Source of the DNA: Oryzias latipes | Taxonomy: Eukaryota; Chordata; Actinopteri; Beloniformes; Adrianichthyidae | Reading direction: 5' to 3' | Length of the DNA stretch: 64,000 nucleotides | Assembly (NCBI RefSeq): GCF_002234675.1 | Contig: NC_019866.2 | Coordinates: 14,103,261-14,167,260 of the forward strand | In this document: positions 1 to 16,947 of the stretch, piece by piece | Layout of the letters: the number at the start of each line of letters is the position of its first letter | How positions within the stretch are numbered: the stretch's first letter is position 1 | Program-made: the position numbers and the translations under genes | Notes under the pieces: model-generated | What the model was told of the DNA's origin: nothing | Databases searched by the model: none | What the model saw: the letters and a program-made list of their open reading frames with translations, nothing else

Positions 1-2208
<2,208 letters not shown>

Positions 2209-2294
2209 TTTTAAGACATTGCACAACATATTCAATTTGTACCTTTTCTAACTTATTAGTTCATGATGGGACAGGCAAATCCTTTTATCACAGA

Positions 2295-4080
2295 CAGGGC
2301 CGGCCCTGGTCTTCCGGGGGCCCTAAGCGAGATTTAATTTGTGGGCCCTCTAACTGATCAGCAGCACCAACAAAACGCAACTGTTGTTGTAATATAAATG
2401 AGATATATCTAGTGCAGAATGTTGGAAAGAAGTGCCTTCACTGTTGTGCGTGTGTGCACAAATGTATAACTGTCTTTTAAGTAATAATGAAACAATAAGT
2501 TTGATTTGGGTTCCATATTGGGTAGATTTGAACTGACCAGCAGCAGCATCAACGTTTTCCCTTTCAACAGAAGATGTGGTGACAGGAGTTTCCTCTGCAG
2601 CTAAAAAACAAGAATCATTATACAATAATTAATGATGAAGTTAATAAAATAACTATAGCAGAATACTACTAATAGTTTAGTGGTTCGGTTAAAATCTGTG
2701 TGCAGGTTTTTCACAATGTCATGATCTTTTTATATATTTATGAAAAATAGATTGTTTGATTATATATTTGCACAAGATCATATTTATTTATTTATTAAGA
2801 ACAGTTTAGGGCTCCATACTCTTCAGCCGCTGTTTATGGAAAAAAAGGGGTTATGCAGACACTGTTTTTTAAATTACTTTACATGCCACATGAGGGGATG
2901 TGGATGCTGCACCTCCTCCAATACTTTTTGATACTTTTTGAGAGCAGAAGAAAATGTTGGCTGACACGGAACTGTGCAAAACATCCTCATTATGTAGAAC
3001 CAAAACTGCGAAATACAAATGAGAAAGAAATGTACCTATTTATAAATAATAAATGTGAATAATAATTTGAGTATAAATGGAAATATAAGCATTTATACAC
3101 TTCTTATTCTATTATTTTGTATGTTCATAATTTTAAAATGAGTACATTTATTTTATTTGTCATTAATAAATTAGAACCTTTATTTCCTACTTGTATTTGG
3201 CAGTTTTGATTCTCCATATTCCATGCCAATGCAAGATTTTAAGACACATTGTTGAAAAAGTCAGACTACCAGACTGTCTATAACAGATAAACAGCAGTTT
3301 CTATACTGACGTAAACCGGAAAATGCAGAACGCACTAAATATGTGTTAGCAAAACAATTAAACAATACAATAACGTGAGTTAAACATTTATCAGCCATCA
3401 CCGTTGTCGTTATTTAATCTTCTCTTCGCCGTTTTGGAAGGTCCTGTCTGACCTCATCCAGGAAACTTGGGTATCAGAATTATTTTAGAGTTTTCCATTG
3501 GAAATTACAACAAACGGGGTCGTTTATGTGCAAACTTCACCTGTCTTTCTAACTTTACCGAACTTCGGATCAATTAGTATTTTAAATCGCGAATGCACAG
3601 AAATACTGGATAATGTAAAAAATATGGCCCCATCATCCTCCAAACTTACCTTGTGATTGATGCTGAAGTTGTTCATCTTTTTTCAGCTCCTGATGGATAA
3701 AGTCTCTTTGGCATGAAGTGCTCTTGTTGTCGCTTTGATCAGCGTGACAAAATGAGCTATTTTTTTTTCTTTTCTCAACTTTATTGAAACAAAATGCGCT
3801 CGTAAATGCACACTGTGCCAGGCTCAGATGCAGTGATGTTGGCCAATCGTTGCTGAGAGTGGCGTAACGTCATTATTTGGGTTGCCAGATTGGTTCAGGT
3901 TTGTTGACAAGGGGGATCATTAAAGTGCAGCCAACTTTCTTTTGCACAACATTCACAGCTATGAAATAGGTTGCCAGATTTGGGTCTTTTTTTTATTTTA
4001 TTTTTTCGCCACTTCGGGGCCCTGGTGATGTGGGGGCCCTACGCGGCTGCGTAATTCGCGTATAGGGAGGGCCGGCCATG
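2295..4080. mobile_element. hAT-like DNA element with 8-bp target duplication
   Basis: The left end reads CAGGGCCGGCCCTGG (2295-2309). The right end, read inward on the minus strand, is CATGGCCGGCCCTCC (4080-4066), so the terminal inverted repeats match at 13 of 15 bases. ATCACAGA lies directly outside both ends (2287-2294 and 4081-4088), an exact 8-bp duplication of the length used by hAT transposases. Further inside, both ends carry GGGGGCCCT-type motifs. I see no intact transposase frame in the 1786 bp, so it is either non-autonomous or decayed. The TSD and TIRs are seen directly; the superfamily assignment is inferred from them. Confidence 0.85.
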
Positions 4081-4399
4081 ATCACAGATTAATTGTCAAA
4101 TTGTAAAAATTGTGAATGGCATTTACACTTTCCTTTCCTTACATTCAGGTGCACTCAAGCATAATCGGCTCTTAACACTGTGTTCACAGCCTAATCATTA
4201 TTTTTTAAAGGAAACAATTAATTTAATTACTTTTTTAAATAATGTTTTACTTTTTTAATAAAGTTTTTATAAATTTTAAACTACATTTCAGGGAAACAAA
4301 TTTAATTTATATGTTTTTCTTTGTTGGTAAGTCTGTTTTTACTTATTAGTTTGATTTTTTTTTCTTTCATTCCAGTTACTGTCTGCATTTTCAATAGGA

Positions 4400-4690
4400 A
4401 CTATTTGTGACGTGCCAAGGTTTCCTGTCGACCGTAAAAAGTGACGGAACGATTACGCTGCAACAACGCGCACCTCACCGGTACACCAGTAGTAGTGTTT
4501 TACTCTCGGAGATGCGGGGCTTTTTCTTTTAAAAAAAACAACAACACTATTTTTGTATTTCATTTTCCTTTTATGCATCTTCACTCGGTCTGAAGTTGGA
4601 CTAAAACGACCATATGAGCTCGTTTATCGTGCTGGAGATCTAATGATCTAATCAGAGCTAACCATTGAAATCTCTACGACCGGGTTGGTG
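4400..4690 (+). promoter_or_regulatory. gtf2f1: Probable gtf2f1 promoter and non-coding first exon
   Basis: A CpG-richer stretch (around 4420-4510) breaks the AT-rich background about 0.5 kb upstream of the gtf2f1 start codon. A plausible donor (TTG then GTGAGA, intron starting 4688) and a plausible acceptor (AATAG ending near 4911) would join it to the exon holding the ATG. No TATA box is obvious. Start sites cannot be placed from sequence alone. Confidence 0.4.
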
Positions 4691-4958
4691 AGACTCAGCA
4701 TTCATTGTTATTTTCTTTCACAATAAAACCAGTTTTCGGTGATTGTTTGCTTTCGAACATTTGTTTTTTTCTAACCCGTCTATAAAACTAGTTTTGTAAT
4801 AAACGTAATCATATTTTTACACATTATGAAAATGGCCGACATGATCATGTTGCACTAAACATTAGTGAAATACCTGCTAAAATGTCCTTTCTTTTTCTGT
4901 AAACCCTTAATAGCTCCAGTGAAGTGTTGGCAAATCCAGAAGTTGTTGATAAACAATC

Positions 4959-7900
4959 ATGACATCTCTGGTAAGTTCTGACTTTTTTTTAATGATTATT
5001 TTTATTATTATTAACATGTAAAATGTTTTCGTTTCATTTAAGCTATTTTAGCCCGGCAGCTTCCGGTTACAGCAGGAAAGAAAACTTTATTAATCTGCGC
5101 TACAGAAGACAATGTTACACGAATTTATCAGTGGAGACTAATTGTAAAGCCTGAGTTGCATGCAGGCAAAAACTCATTCAATCAGAAGGTCGCTGATCTT
5201 ATAGCAAAACCTTTTTTTAATAGAAATTCCACATTATTTGTTTGTTTGTTTGTTTGTTTACCATCTTCCAGGGGGGCAGCAGTGCTTCGACTACAGAATA
5301 CACAGTGAGAGTCCCCAAGTGAGTAAATGAAAGCAGTAATGTGTTAGTAATGTTGACCATAACACAGAAATGACACCGTTATCCTTTGAAATAGTAATGT
5401 TTTGCATCATTCTGCCCTAAATTTGTCAACGTGTTACTTGACTCCGCCTTGCAAAAACAACTCTTTTTATTTTTTTATTTATTTTCTTGCCCCATAGAAA
5501 TACAAGCAAGAAGTACAACATCATGGCTTTTAATTCTGGAGACAAAGTCAACTGTTCGGCCTGGACACAGGTGGGCTTCATGTCTTCTTTTTTGCTCCAG
5601 TAAAGTAAATCTATATTTTAAATTTGGTTATAATTAAAAACAATAAGATCTCTTAAAACATCCTTAGGAATTCAGAAATTTGTGACAAAATACAAGGGAG
5701 TACGGATTAATAAAGCAACTGCGTTTTATGACATATGTGGTACTAATGATGTTTTTTTAAATGTATTTTTTGTATTGAAATGTGGTGCCTCTTGGCCAGG
5801 TCTCCCTTGGAAACGAGATTTCTAATCTCGATGGGACTTCCCTTGTTTGATAAAAGTTCTAAAAAAAAAAAAGGTATTAAGTTAAATATCCTGCTTTGTC
5901 ACTCCCCCAGGCTCGCATGGAACGCGACCTGAGTGCTCGGCGAATATATGGCGAGGAGGAGTTACCAGAGGGAGGGGCAGGGAGCGAGTTTGGCAAAAAG
6001 CAGCGCGAGGAAGCGCGGCGGAAGAAGTATGGCATTGTGACCAGAGAGTTCAAGGTGGAGGATCAGCCGTGGATTTTAAAGGTCAACGGAAAAGCAGGAA
6101 AAAGGTAAAGCGATAAATGTTTCTATTTTTGAAACTTAAGTACATTTTTTTTTTTTAATTTACCTGCAGGCTTTCTTGAAGTTATGACTTTTTTTTCTTC
6201 AAATAAAGAAAATCAATAAACCATATTTATTTAACCGTTGTAGAAAATGAGCAAATACGTCTTCGTACTGAGTAAGATTTGGTGTAATCCTCACCAATTT
6301 TTAACAAAATCTGTTGGTGTGTTTTTTATTTTTCCTAAAATGTTTATTGCAGCAAGATTCTCCTATGATTCCAGTTCTACAATCTTCAGTCTGGCTATAA
6401 TATTTGTCTTTCTGCATCAGGTTCAAAGGTATAAAGAAGGGCGGCGTGACAGAAAATGCATCCTACTACATCTTTACGCAGTGTCCTGATGGAGCCTTCG
6501 AGGCTTTCCCCGTTCACGGCTGGTACAACTTCACGCCGGTGGCGAAGCACCGAACTCTGACTGCAGAGGAAGCTGAGGAGGAGTGGGGCAGGTTAGCAGA
6601 GCAGCAAGCTGGACTTGGAGAATGCCTTTTGTGTTTTAAAAGTCATTTCCTTCTTTGTCCAGGCGGAACAAGGTGGTGAATCACTTCAGCATCATGCTTC
6701 AGAGACGCCTCCGGGAACAGGAGCGGGGCGAGGAGGATGACGATGACGCCGACAAACCCGGAAAGAAGAAAAAGAAAGGGGGCGGGAAGGGTGGAGATTT
6801 GCGAATTCATGATCTGGATGAAGACCTGGAGATGAGCAGCGACGACAGCGACAACAGCATGGGAGATGGTAAGGATCCATGCAGCAGGCTCCAGAACTGT
6901 CAGGGCGCTCAGCCCCTTCCTCCAAACGTCTGTCAGCTCATTTTCCTCACCTGCAGCTTCCGTCTCTTCTTCGTTTGCAGATGGAGAAAACAAAGCAAAG
7001 GCAAAGAAAGACAAAGCCAAAGGGAAAGCAAAGAAAAAGAAACAAAAGAGCAATGAGAAGGATGCCCTGGAAGACAGCGATGATGGAGACTATGAGGGTC
7101 TAGAGGTGGATTATATGTCAGATGAAAGCAGGTGGGCTCCTCAGCGTATTTACCACATATACATATTAAAGAAAGAACATGTTTTTATTTGGTCTTTTTA
7201 GAAGAACAAGTCTGCATTTTTGATTTTCTACGTTCTTTGAATTCAAACTAAAGCTAAATGCGTGACACTTTTAGATCATTTGTTTCCTTTTTAGTTCAGA
7301 GGAGGAGCTAACAAAGGAGAAGCCAAACAAACAGGAGGAGCACCCTAAAGGTTTTTGTTTTTACACTAGGAACATTTAGCTGTTTTTTTTTTAAAAAGGA
7401 CATTTTATAGAGAAATGAACGGCTACCCTGTTGGTTTCTGCTCAAATAGGCATAGATGAGGCATCTGAGAGCGAGGAGGAGAGCGAGGAGGAGAACCAGA
7501 ATGAAGAAGAAGCAAAGGAGGAAGAAGAGGAGGAGGAAGGAAAGAAGACTCCGGTTCAGGTGGAAAAGAAAAAGAAAAAAGGTATCAGTTATACAAGTTT
7601 TTTTTTTTTAAATGATTAGAGGTATCTGAGGGGAAAAAGTCATGTAGGCTCATTTGTCGCAGACAGCAGCGGGGAGTCAGAGACTTCGGACGACAGCGAC
7701 ATTGAGGGAGAGACGGCCTCTGCTCTGTTCATGGCGGTTAGTTTTGTTTTTAGTGTTATTCCTCTTTAAGTATCATGTTTCTTTTCAAAAGGCATCAATT
7801 TTTCCAGAAGCAGATTTTACGTTTTTTTGTTCTTGAAGTCTCAATTTCCATGTATTTTGACATGAAACTTGTGACTTTTTATTTTTGAGTCCACATTTGG

Positions 7901-8975
7901 ATTTGCTCAGCTGCAAAGAACCATTGGTCACTTTGGTAAAAGATCAAATCCTTTTGATAAAATGGCAATAAGAAAAAATCTATTTTATGTGCAGTTTTGA
8001 CCTATAAAAGAAACATTTATTGAACAAAAATAAAGCAAACTGAGGGGGAATCGGATGTTCAGCATGTAAACTTAAAAGCGTCACCCCTCCTCTCTTCTCA
8101 GAAGAAGCGCACGCCCCCCAAACGTGCGGCAGGCCGCGGCTCTGCAGGCAGCTCCAGGACCAGCAGCCGTCCAGGGACGCCCTCCATCGACTCCGGCTCC
8201 ACCTCCAGCACGCTCCGGGCAGCCGCCAGCAAACTAGAGCAAGGCAGGTTTTTGCACTCGGACACGTCTAGGAACGTGACCTCGAACAGGACGACCCGTG
8301 TCAGCACAGGTGGGGACTCCTGTTTTGCTGTTGTGATCAAACCTCTGCTTTTTACAGGAAAGAGACCGCCACAGGGTCCTAGTGCCGACTCGCCGGCGGC
8401 CAAAAGGCTTAAAATGGAGCCCAGCTCTCAGAGCCCAGGACCCTCAGGGAAGAGTACACCTCAACCTTCATCAGGCAAATCCACCCCTAGTTCAAGGTAC
8501 TTTTATCCTGCACACCGCCACACGTGCATTCTGAATTTTAACAAATGATTGAGTTGAATTAAAAGAGCATTTTTGTAAAGAAACATGAAATACATTTGTT
8601 AGAAATGTGTCTATAGGATACCTTCATCCGGATTGAGTTTTTGTTATTCGTCTGTAGTCATTTAACTACTCCAGTTGCAGGAAGAGTGGAATTATGGGAA
8701 TAAAAAAACCAATATTGATACTACTAACGTATCAGTATAAGTTTGAGTCATATTGGATTTCCCTCTCCAGTGATGTGCAGCTAACCGAAGAAGCGGTTCG
8801 GCGCTACTTGATCCGCAAACCGATGACCACCAAAGACCTGCTGAAGAAGTTCCAGACCAAGCGTACGGGTTTGAGCAGCGAGCAGACCGTCAACGTGCTG
8901 GCGCAGATCCTCAAGCGTCTCAACCCGGAGCGCAAGAACATCAACGACAAGATGCACTTCTACCTCACCGAATGA
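4959..8975 (+). CDS. gtf2f1: General transcription factor IIF subunit 1 (RAP74), 13 coding exons
   Basis: Large subunit of TFIIF, which binds RNA polymerase II with RAP30 (GTF2F2) and supports initiation and elongation in the nucleus. Coding exons: 4959-4970, 5272-5318, 5498-5570, 5911-6104, 6421-6591, 6663-6868, 6981-7131, 7295-7350, 7450-7581, 7663-7736, 8102-8243, 8358-8496, 8771-8975. The phases all agree and give about 533 residues, close to the vertebrate protein. Residues 1-175 form the RAP30-dimerisation domain, including KKYGIV, YYIFTQCPDGAFEAFPVH and RTLTAEEAEEEW. A long Lys/Glu/Ser-rich acidic and basic linker follows (about 180-460). The C-terminal winged helix (about 466-533) contains RKPMTTKDLLKKFQ and LAQILKRLNPER. 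The start ATG has A at -3. The intron after 8243 needs a GC donor. Identification is secure; the ends of small linker exons rest on phase and splice consensus. Confidence 0.95.
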
Positions 8976-9172
8976 TGGCGCTCGTCAGCGACCCCTGGCT
9001 GTTGAGCCGACGCGTGGGAGGCCGCCGCAAAAGTCCGAATCTTCTACATTCGGCTGTCGTTGCCTGAAAACTTTAGCGCCGAGTCAAACCTCTGGACTGT
9101 GTTGTGAAAATAGTTTAACGTAGAATTTTGGATTAAGATGTTACTCCTGCTTTTTGTTCTTAAATCTTCTGT

Positions 9173-9224
9173 AATAAAATGTTAATTTCAGTTAGTTTCT
9201 TGGTCTGTTGCTATTTGGAATAAA
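9173..9224 (+). terminator. gtf2f1: gtf2f1 poly(A) signals
   Basis: AATAAA at 9173-9178 and again at 9219-9224, about 200-250 bp after the stop codon at 8973-8975. Either would end a short 3' UTR. Confidence 0.7.
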
Positions 9225-9468
9225 ACTATGTACAAAATGGGAAGGAAAGGGTTAGTCTGGATTGCTGATGGATCTCAGGAGTCACAGCTGCTGTTTTTTG
9301 GGTCCTTTATGTTCACAGATCTGTTTTTAATCCACCAATAATCATCAGATTATACAGCTTTGATTTGTTTTATGTTTTAAAGATTCCTGTATTTTCAAGA
9401 GGAGGAAAAACGCCAGAACATCATAAATAATTGGAAGAAAAAGTCAAATTGTTGGGTATAACAATCAG

Positions 9469-9474
9469 TTTAAT
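9469..9474 (-). terminator. alkbh7: alkbh7 poly(A) signal (ATTAAA)
   Basis: TTTAAT on the plus strand is ATTAAA on the minus strand, about 100 bases past the alkbh7 stop codon. It is the nearest poly(A)-type hexamer that I see on that strand. Confidence 0.5.
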
Positions 9475-9514
9475 CATTTACAACAAAGACATTAAAGTAC
9501 AGTCTGCTGGATGT

Positions 9515-9580
9515 CCGAGCTGATCCGCCACTGGTCCCGGATCGGACCGTCCACGCGTCCGATCCGGGACGTCAGCTCGG
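9515..9580. repeat. Long perfect inverted repeat at the alkbh7 stop codon
   Basis: The inner arms, 14 bp each, are 9534-9547 (GTCCCGGATCGGAC) and 9557-9570 (its exact reverse complement), with a 9-base loop. The outer arms, 9 bp each, are 9515-9523 (CCGAGCTGA) and 9572-9580, also exact complements. The alkbh7 stop codon (9572-9574, minus) lies in the outer stem, so the hairpin would form in the mRNA exactly at the end of translation. Confidence 0.85.
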
Positions 9581-10832
9581 AAGGTTTCGACAGATGACGG
9601 AGATCCGCCGATGCCGGGGAACTTTTTGTCCACTGAACACGGATTCCTCATTTTTTAGGATCTCGTGAGTGAAGTTGTACCTGGCCTGGTCCCTGCAAAA
9701 GTCAAAACAGCAAAGCATGTTGGGTATTTTCCACACTTCTTAGGCAGAAATGTGTTTCATTTTCAGCCGTCTGGTAAAGTTGAACAGATTTTTTTCTTTT
9801 CAGAACTAATGAGTTTTAAAAAGTGAAACATGAATCAAAGCATTAGTCAAAGAATTTGTTTATAATCTACCTGAGTATGTAGAGGGAACGCCGGGTCAGC
9901 AGCAAGTCCAGCTGTTGGTTGGGGTCGTCCTCCTTAACCAGACGCATAATACTGTCTGACAAAAGACTCAACCCAGCAATGGTGCTGCCACAAAACTGCA
10001 AGAATTCAGGACATTTAAATATGTTTATGATGCCGCTGGATCATGTTCATCCTGAATAGCTACCTTAACACTGTCAATGTGGGGCTTGATGTAGCCAGCT
10101 TTGTCCAAATCTAGGACGTGGACGGGGCCGAGGAGAGGACGACCATCAGCAAAAGCAGCTGATCGGACCCGATTCAGGATGTCCTCACAGGCCGGACCCC
10201 ACGACGAACGCTCAGTCTCTCTATAGCCGTGAATTGCCTGATGGAGGGGGGGATTCACGATCAGATGATTCCAGCATCATGCTTTAACTCCGCAAAAAAA
10301 GGAAAAGCCCGAAATGTGACGTCACAACGCACATTTTTCACACTACTGACATTTCTAAAATCCCTGAAAAATTCAACAGTTTGTTTTCCAAATGTTAACA
10401 TTTATAACACTTTGGAAACAGTTTAGTAAAACTTTTCAACCACATACGGAAAAGTTAATAACCAATCAGCAAATCCCTTGCGACCATATTGACGTAAGTA
10501 TGGACGCCAGGTTTTTTCAGTAAACACTTGTCTTCTTCTTGTATCATTAGTTGACTTACATCGTCCCAGTGGTCAAATTCGTAGCGTTTTTTCTTCAGTC
10601 CCGGTTCCAGCTCTCGCAGCAGGGCAGCCTCTTCCTCCTCAGTGATGAAGGACGGCCTCACGTCCACCTGAGCGCCCAGAGCTCGCACCAGCTCCTGACT
10701 TGACCCAACTATTAGCTCGTCTCGCGCCGCTAAGAGGCTCGTGCTTGAGCGGCCACTCAGACGACGCTGGTAAACCTCGATATAAACCGCTGGTTTACGG
10801 CTTTGTTTCAATAATGTTAAGAATAATTTCAT
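9572..10832 (-). CDS. alkbh7: Alpha-ketoglutarate-dependent dioxygenase ALKBH7, 4 coding exons
   Basis: AlkB-family Fe(II)/2-oxoglutarate oxygenase. In mammals ALKBH7 works in mitochondria and is linked to programmed necrosis and fatty-acid metabolism (established knowledge). Coding exons in transcript order: 10832-10560, 10237-10064, 9995-9871, 9692-9572. Phases 0, 0 and 2 all agree and give 230 residues. The first 35 or so residues ([16 protein letters not shown] onward) are basic and amphipathic, as expected for a mitochondrial presequence. Conserved stretches include [20 protein letters not shown] and [19 protein letters not shown]. Metal ligands visible are H144 and D146 in PHIDS and H200 in [14 protein letters not shown] (219-226) supplies the 2-oxoglutarate arginine. 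The start ATG has A at -3. The gene is convergent with gtf2f1. Confidence 0.93.
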
Positions 10833-10925
10833 TTTCTCAACTGACGTAATTTCTGTCGACCAACTTTCCCATTTTTTTTTCTGACTTTAATACCTTGAAA
10901 GGTTAGCGAATGTCAAAATATTTAC

Positions 10926-11019
10926 GATGGCGCCATATTGGTAGCGCAAGGAATTGTGGGAGACGTAGTTATTTAAAATCCCACCTTAAACCCGCTATGA
11001 GTTGTGGGAAAAGTAGTCA
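10926..11019. promoter_or_regulatory. alkbh7: alkbh7 promoter: YY1-like and two ZNF143/THAP11-like motifs
   Basis: About 95-190 bp upstream of the alkbh7 ATG. GATGGCGCCATATTGG (10926-10941) contains a YY1-type GCCATNTTG core. Two elements read on the minus strand fit the ZNF143/THAP11 consensus (ACTACAnnTCCCAnnAtgc): ACTACGTCTCCCACAATTCC (10969-10950) and GACTACTTTTCCCACAACTC (11019-11000). This set is typical of TATA-less housekeeping promoters. Factor occupancy is inferred from the motifs. Confidence 0.6.
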
Positions 11020-14532
<3,513 letters not shown>

Positions 14533-14810
14533 TTCTCTGTCTGTCCTTGCTAAAATGGACTCTAAGTCCAACTGTCCCTTTCCGGCATATCATATAGTCA
14601 TTTAAGGTCGCCCCGCGTGATCAGCTGCCGTTCCTCCGTGCACGCGTTTCCTCTGCTGGTCCCGATCAGCCGGAAAGGTGTGACGGATTCCTCCTCTTGG
14701 TCACCCTTAAATGTGCATAACGCTCAACGACTTCCCAGTCATCGAGACGGCTATATGCGGAGATTCAATCAATCAGGTCACATAAGAGAACGCTGTGCTG
14801 CGATAATAAT

Positions 14811-14836
14811 GCCCCCCCCCCACACACACACACACC
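14811..14836. repeat. Poly-C followed by (CA)n
   Basis: A run of about 10 C followed by ACACACACACAC. Simple sequence at the left edge of the cacna1a upstream region. Confidence 0.9.
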
Positions 14837-15159
14837 CTTCCCGTTTCTCCGCTGACGTTTAACGGGACTCGAGAGCAGTGCTTTGATGAAGGTGTGCAGC
14901 AAAGGGAAAACATTCATTTATCATAATCATAATTAAGAAACATCAATCTTTCCTCTTTATTGGTGTATGTTTGGGTTGTAGTGCAGAGCAGGCTGGCACA
15001 CCTTGGAACACAAGCAGTGCTGGTGTCTCATTGGTGCGATGAGAGCGCTTCAGGGAGAGGAGGAGGAGGAGGAGGACCAGGCAAGAAGAAGAACATCCTC
15101 CACTCAGTTTCAGGAAGGGAGGGAGAATAGAGCTCTCCTCGTCCATTAATTTTCAAATG

Positions 15160-16947
15160 TCTGCTTCTAAGAATAGCTCTCCCTTCCACCTTCTCTGGCA
15201 AACACACGCGGACTCGCGCGCGAGCTCTGACGCGCATTTACTCTATAATAGCGCGTGCGCGCAGGGCGCGCGATCCCAGTCAGCTCGGGCTGCAGCTGTT
15301 TGCAGGAACTGCATGATTCAACACCCCCCCCCCCCCCCCCCCGTTGCTCCCAGCCGTACAGACGCGCGCATCTGGCTATTAATAAAAACACTTATCCTTT
15401 GATTTTAATGAAATAGCCTACAAAACGCGCAGAAATCAGCGCACCAAACGACCTTATACATCCTCTTCGCGTCTTTTACGAATTCGATGTGAGGCTCTTG
15501 GGGTAATTTTGGTCAACTGGGACTGCTGTAGCCTGAGGCGCACACAGCAAAGCAGGCGGCAAACGACGCAGACCCGTCTGCAAGTTGGATGAGATGTGCT
15601 GTCGTTGCAAAAACGAGCAGACCAGGGCTCACGCGAGCTGACAGAAGAGCGGCTTATTGGCGGGATGTACGATTAATTCAATTTGCAGAGCAAGTGAATT
15701 TATTTGTCTTACTTATTTAATTATTATCTTTTTAAAGAAGCACATTCCCTTTTTTTCCTGTCGCCCATTCACCCGATCAAGTTCTCCTTTTCCCTTGGAT
15801 GAGGGGAGAGGAGGCCGCCAGGAGCGCACACCCTATACTCCAATGAGAGGAGGAGGGAGGGGAGGGGAGGTTGGAGGAGAGAGTGACGGAGAGGGAGGAC
15901 GCTCCATCAGGACATTTGGGCTCATCGGTGCGGACTGACTTTCGGGCGGGGATGCTGAGGGGCTTTCTCGGCTCTGCTTTTACCTCCGGGATGATGAGAG
16001 GGCGTCAGGCGGCGGGGAGGCGACCGTCGTACCTTTGCCTTTGATGACACCATCCGTGTGTCCCCTCGCTCCGCTCCTGGACGGCCGCGCAGGTGACGAT
16101 GATGGTTGCAGTGAGAGGGAGGATGCTGCCGAATTTCTTTGAAAAATAAAACACTTTTCCTCCGCGCCGCAAGATGACCATGACGCCGACGTTTCCGAGG
16201 GAAAACGGTATTTTTTTCCTTCCCCCTCATCTCTTTTCTTGAGGTCATGCTTTATGAATCCCAATTTTCCTGGTTCTGTCGGAGCGCACTTTGTGAAACA
16301 ACTAGGGTGGCGGTAGCCACATCTCACCAAACATTGCGGATGTTCCCAAATAAATAAATAATAGTAGCTCTTCCTTCTTTCGATGCCTTTGAAATCATCA
16401 GAAACAGCGACTGTTTCCAAGATGCCAAGTCGTCAGAAAGCTGCCACTGTTTTCTAAATTTATCGACAAAAAAAATTAATGTCTTGAGGCCTGTTTTAGA
16501 TTTTCATGACACCGTTACCACAGTGGGAATGACTCGTCCAGAAAGGTGCAGGAACATCTGGTGCGCCGTGATACCAGCATGCAGAACATGAAGCCTTCGT
16601 GTTAACCTGTGCGTCTCCCCATGGTTTCATGTTGGGAGGCGAATCCTGCTGAACGCGGACAGACTCCTCTAGTACAGGGCAACCAGGCGACCACCCCGTC
16701 GATTCCCTCACCTACAGCTGTCCGTTTGCCAGAGACGCATAGAGAAGGAGACGGTACATGGGCGTCCTCGTCCCCTGAAACCAGGAGCCGCGCATCCTCT
16801 GGCCAGGTGTTCATCATCAAGACAAACCCGTTGTGCATATGAGACGTTCTGATCCAGATGGGATGTAATGTGTGGCTGCACAGCTGAGCATTGGTCTCCT
16901 TCTCCGCTGTTTCGTGAAGATTGGTGTCCAAGATCGGTGTCCACAGA
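15160..16947 (+). promoter_or_regulatory. cacna1a: GC-rich promoter and 5' UTR region of cacna1a
   Basis: CpG density rises sharply at about 15200-15310 (repeated GCGCGC and CGCGCG) and stays fairly high through the start codon, unlike the AT-rich DNA on both sides. A 19-base C run lies at 15324-15342, and G/A-rich purine tracts lie at about 15840-15900. It probably contains the promoter and 5' UTR. I cannot place the transcription start or any 5' UTR intron. Confidence 0.55.
15324..15342. repeat. Poly-C run (19 C)
   Basis: Uninterrupted C19 inside the CpG-rich upstream region; the complementary strand is G19 and could form a G-quadruplex. Confidence 0.95.

Noticed and set aside
6643..7053. 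Minus-strand frame of 136 codons across gtf2f1 exons 6-7
   Set aside because: Shadow of the Lys/Glu-rich gtf2f1 coding sequence; no domain, and the plus-strand exons are conserved with correct splice phases.
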